Below the pieces are notes generated by a model. The model was not told where the DNA came from, did no database searches, and saw only the letters and a list, made by a program, of their open reading frames with translations. From positions 1 to 64,000 of the forward strand of contig JAFZSQ010000019.1 in assembly GCA_017619295.1 (NCBI GenBank): 64,000 nucleotides of DNA, read 5' to 3'. Shown here piece after piece: positions 62,773 to 64,000 of this stretch; positions within the stretch are counted from its first letter, which is position 1; each line of letters opens with the position of its first letter. Origin of the DNA: Lachnospiraceae bacterium. Lineage in GTDB: Bacteria > Bacillota > Clostridia > Lachnospirales > Lachnospiraceae. Made by a program: the position numbers and the translations under genes.

Positions 62773-63882
62773 ATGTCTCAAAGACTTGAAATTATGTACG
62801 AAAAGAAGCCGGCTTATCCGATTCTTTTGGAAGACAACTGGAACGCTTTTGCGTTGGAACTTTCCAATTTGGATTGCAAGGATAGAAAGATTTGTATTAT
62901 CACTGACAAAAAGGTGGGAGAGTTATATTGTAACGAGATTATAAAAATGGCTTCTCCTATTTCAAAAAACGTGTCTTCGTATTTCATTGAAGGCGGGGAA
63001 AAGTCCAAAACAATGGATACTGTTCTTGATATCATGAACTTTCTCCTTGAGAATCATTTTGAAAGAAAAGACCTTCTTGTCGCTCTCGGAGGAGGAGTGG
63101 TTGGAGATATAACCGGTTTTGCCGCAGCTATATTTATGAGAGGCATTGATTATATTCAAATTCCAACAACTTTGCTTGCGCAGGCTGACTCCAACATGGG
63201 CGGTAAAACAGGAATAGATTTCGGAAACTCAAAGAATATTATCGGCGCTTTTAAAATGCCCGTCCTTGTTTACATTAATACTTCGGTGCTTTCCACTCTT
63301 GATAACAGAGAATACTTCCAGGGATTCGCTGAAGTTATGAAAACAGCAATAATCCGTGATGGTAATATGTATGAGTGGCTTATTGAGAACATGTATGAGA
63401 TCTGCGAGAAGGATTCGGCCATTATAATGGATATGCTTATTAAAGCGCTTAACATTAAGAAGTTTTATGTTGAGAAAGACCCTTCAGATAATGCCGAAAG
63501 AATGGTATTAAGCCTTGGACATACAATAGGACATGCTCTTGAGGTGTATTCAGATTACACTCTTTTACATGGAGAATGCGTTGCATTAGGAATAGTTTGC
63601 GCGGCGTATATATCCTGGAAGAAATCTTATCTTTCAATGGAGGAGTATTACGAGATAAGAGATATGTTCGTTCCTTTCTATTTGCCTATTTCAGTTGATA
63701 ATCTGGACGTTAACAGAGTCCTTGAACTGACCAAGTCAGACAAGAAAATGGCGGATGGTCAGATAAGATTTATTCTGCTTAAGAAAATTGGCAAGGCCTT
63801 TATTGATGCCACCGTAACTGATGACGAGATTCTTGCTGCACTTAACGAAATCAATTTCACCGAAGAGGACAGTCGTGAATAA
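62773..63882 (+). CDS. aroB: 3-dehydroquinate synthase
   Basis: A 369-residue NAD- and metal-dependent enzyme of the shikimate pathway, converting DAHP to 3-dehydroquinate. Motifs: GGGVVGDITGFAAA, FMRGIDYIQIPTTLLAQ and GHTIGHALE with the metal His. I start at ATG 62773 because GGAGG at 62763-62767 is correctly spaced; an in-frame TTG at 62761 overlaps that site. The length is usual. No other shikimate genes are in the window. It overlaps the next start by eight bases. Confidence 0.94.
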   Translation: MSQRLEIMYEKKPAYPILLEDNWNAFALELSNLDCKDRKICIITDKKVGELYCNEIIKMASPISKNVSSYFIEGGEKSKTMDTVLDIMNFLLENHFERKDLLVALGGGVVGDITGFAAAIFMRGIDYIQIPTTLLAQADSNMGGKTGIDFGNSKNIIGAFKMPVLVYINTSVLSTLDNREYFQGFAEVMKTAIIRDGNMYEWLIENMYEICEKDSAIIMDMLIKALNIKKFYVEKDPSDNAERMVLSLGHTIGHALEVYSDYTLLHGECVALGIVCAAYISWKKSYLSMEEYYEIRDMFVPFYLPISVDNLDVNRVLELTKSDKKMADGQIRFILLKKIGKAFIDATVTDDEILAALNEINFTEEDSRE

Positions 63883-64000
63883 GAACAAATACAGCCTTCG
63901 CAAGAAAATATTGCTTACAGTTGACCTTTTTATTATTGCAGGTCTTTATTTGGCTGACTTTTTTGTGGAGAAATTTGTTATAGAAAATCTTAAGGGCAAG
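63875..64000 (+). CDS. Probable lipoprotein signal peptidase LspA (5' part only)
   Basis: GTG at 63875 opens a frame of 42 codons to the window edge: a basic start (NKNKYSLRKK), a hydrophobic helix (ILLTVDLFIIAGLYLADFF) and VEKFVIENLKGK. This resembles the first helix and following loop of LspA (family: ...DQLTKxxV...LKG), which removes signal peptides from lipoproteins. Only the N-terminus is visible and the typical Asp-Gln pair is not exact, so the call is tentative. Confidence 0.5.
   Translation, partial: MNKNKYSLRKKILLTVDLFIIAGLYLADFFVEKFVIENLKGK

Overview
The window is a gene-dense, AT-rich stretch of a Clostridia chromosome, most likely a Lachnospiraceae bacterium of the Butyrivibrio/Pseudobutyrivibrio type. 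This is inferred from gene content: BspA-like leucine-rich surface proteins next to a class B sortase, a Re-type citrate synthase, NfnAB, Rex, SepF, MreBCD with RodA, intracellular GH1/GH2/GH36 glycosidases, and ABC-F followed by Rex. Apart from one partial gene at the left edge, every gene lies on the + strand. No gene-free stretch exceeds 300 bases. I saw no tRNA, rRNA, insertion sequence, prophage or CRISPR array.

Layout. 1-570 (minus): 5' part of a secreted Asp/Ser/Asn/Thr-rich protein. 724-8311: surface island with a class B sortase, a 1715-residue BspA-like protein ending in a PKTADG sorting signal, and a second BspA-like protein. 8360-11803: Re-citrate synthase, GntR/FCD regulator and NADP-isocitrate dehydrogenase behind a strong promoter covered by a long palindrome. 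11800-16218: ABC-F ATPase, Rex, a coiled-coil protein and alanine racemase. 16284-19471: YebC, a GT2 glycosyltransferase and a polytopic membrane protein. 19491-25706: three glycosidases (GH1, GH2, GH36). 25782-32386: FtsK, formate-THF ligase, FolD and a zinc-ribbon/TPR membrane protein. 32417-34689: NfnA and NfnB. 34713-39506: small membrane protein, PhoH, a degenerate 7TM-HD (PgpH-like) protein, YbeY and a MOP-family transporter. 39515-42346: two FAD oxidoreductases. 42374-45277: ProB, DUF896, 5-formyl-THF cyclo-ligase and ProA. 45281-52194: MiaB, MutS, MutL and MiaA. 52266-60073: the rod-shape and elongation cluster MreB, MreC, MreD, PBP2, RodA, then MgsA and a D,D-carboxypeptidase. 60211-62691: small P-loop protein, HlyD-like membrane protein and SepF. 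62773-64000: AroB and the start of a probable LspA.

How the genes work together. The left island builds and anchors surface adhesins. Citrate synthase plus isocitrate dehydrogenase form the oxidative TCA arm towards 2-oxoglutarate and glutamate, which also feeds ProB/ProA. Rex and NfnAB deal with NAD(P)H and ferredoxin balance in a fermenter. Fhs, FolD and the cyclo-ligase serve one-carbon folate metabolism. The glycosidases release galactose and glucose from imported plant oligosaccharides. The right third is dominated by cell envelope growth and division.

The most unusual points are: palindromes that sit exactly on the promoters of the citrate synthase, rex, ftsK and P-loop genes; a PgpH-like protein that has lost its HD metal ligands; a PBP2 with a roughly 245-residue block between its dimerisation and transpeptidase regions; and the sortase with a long charged cytoplasmic N-terminus beside its probable substrate.
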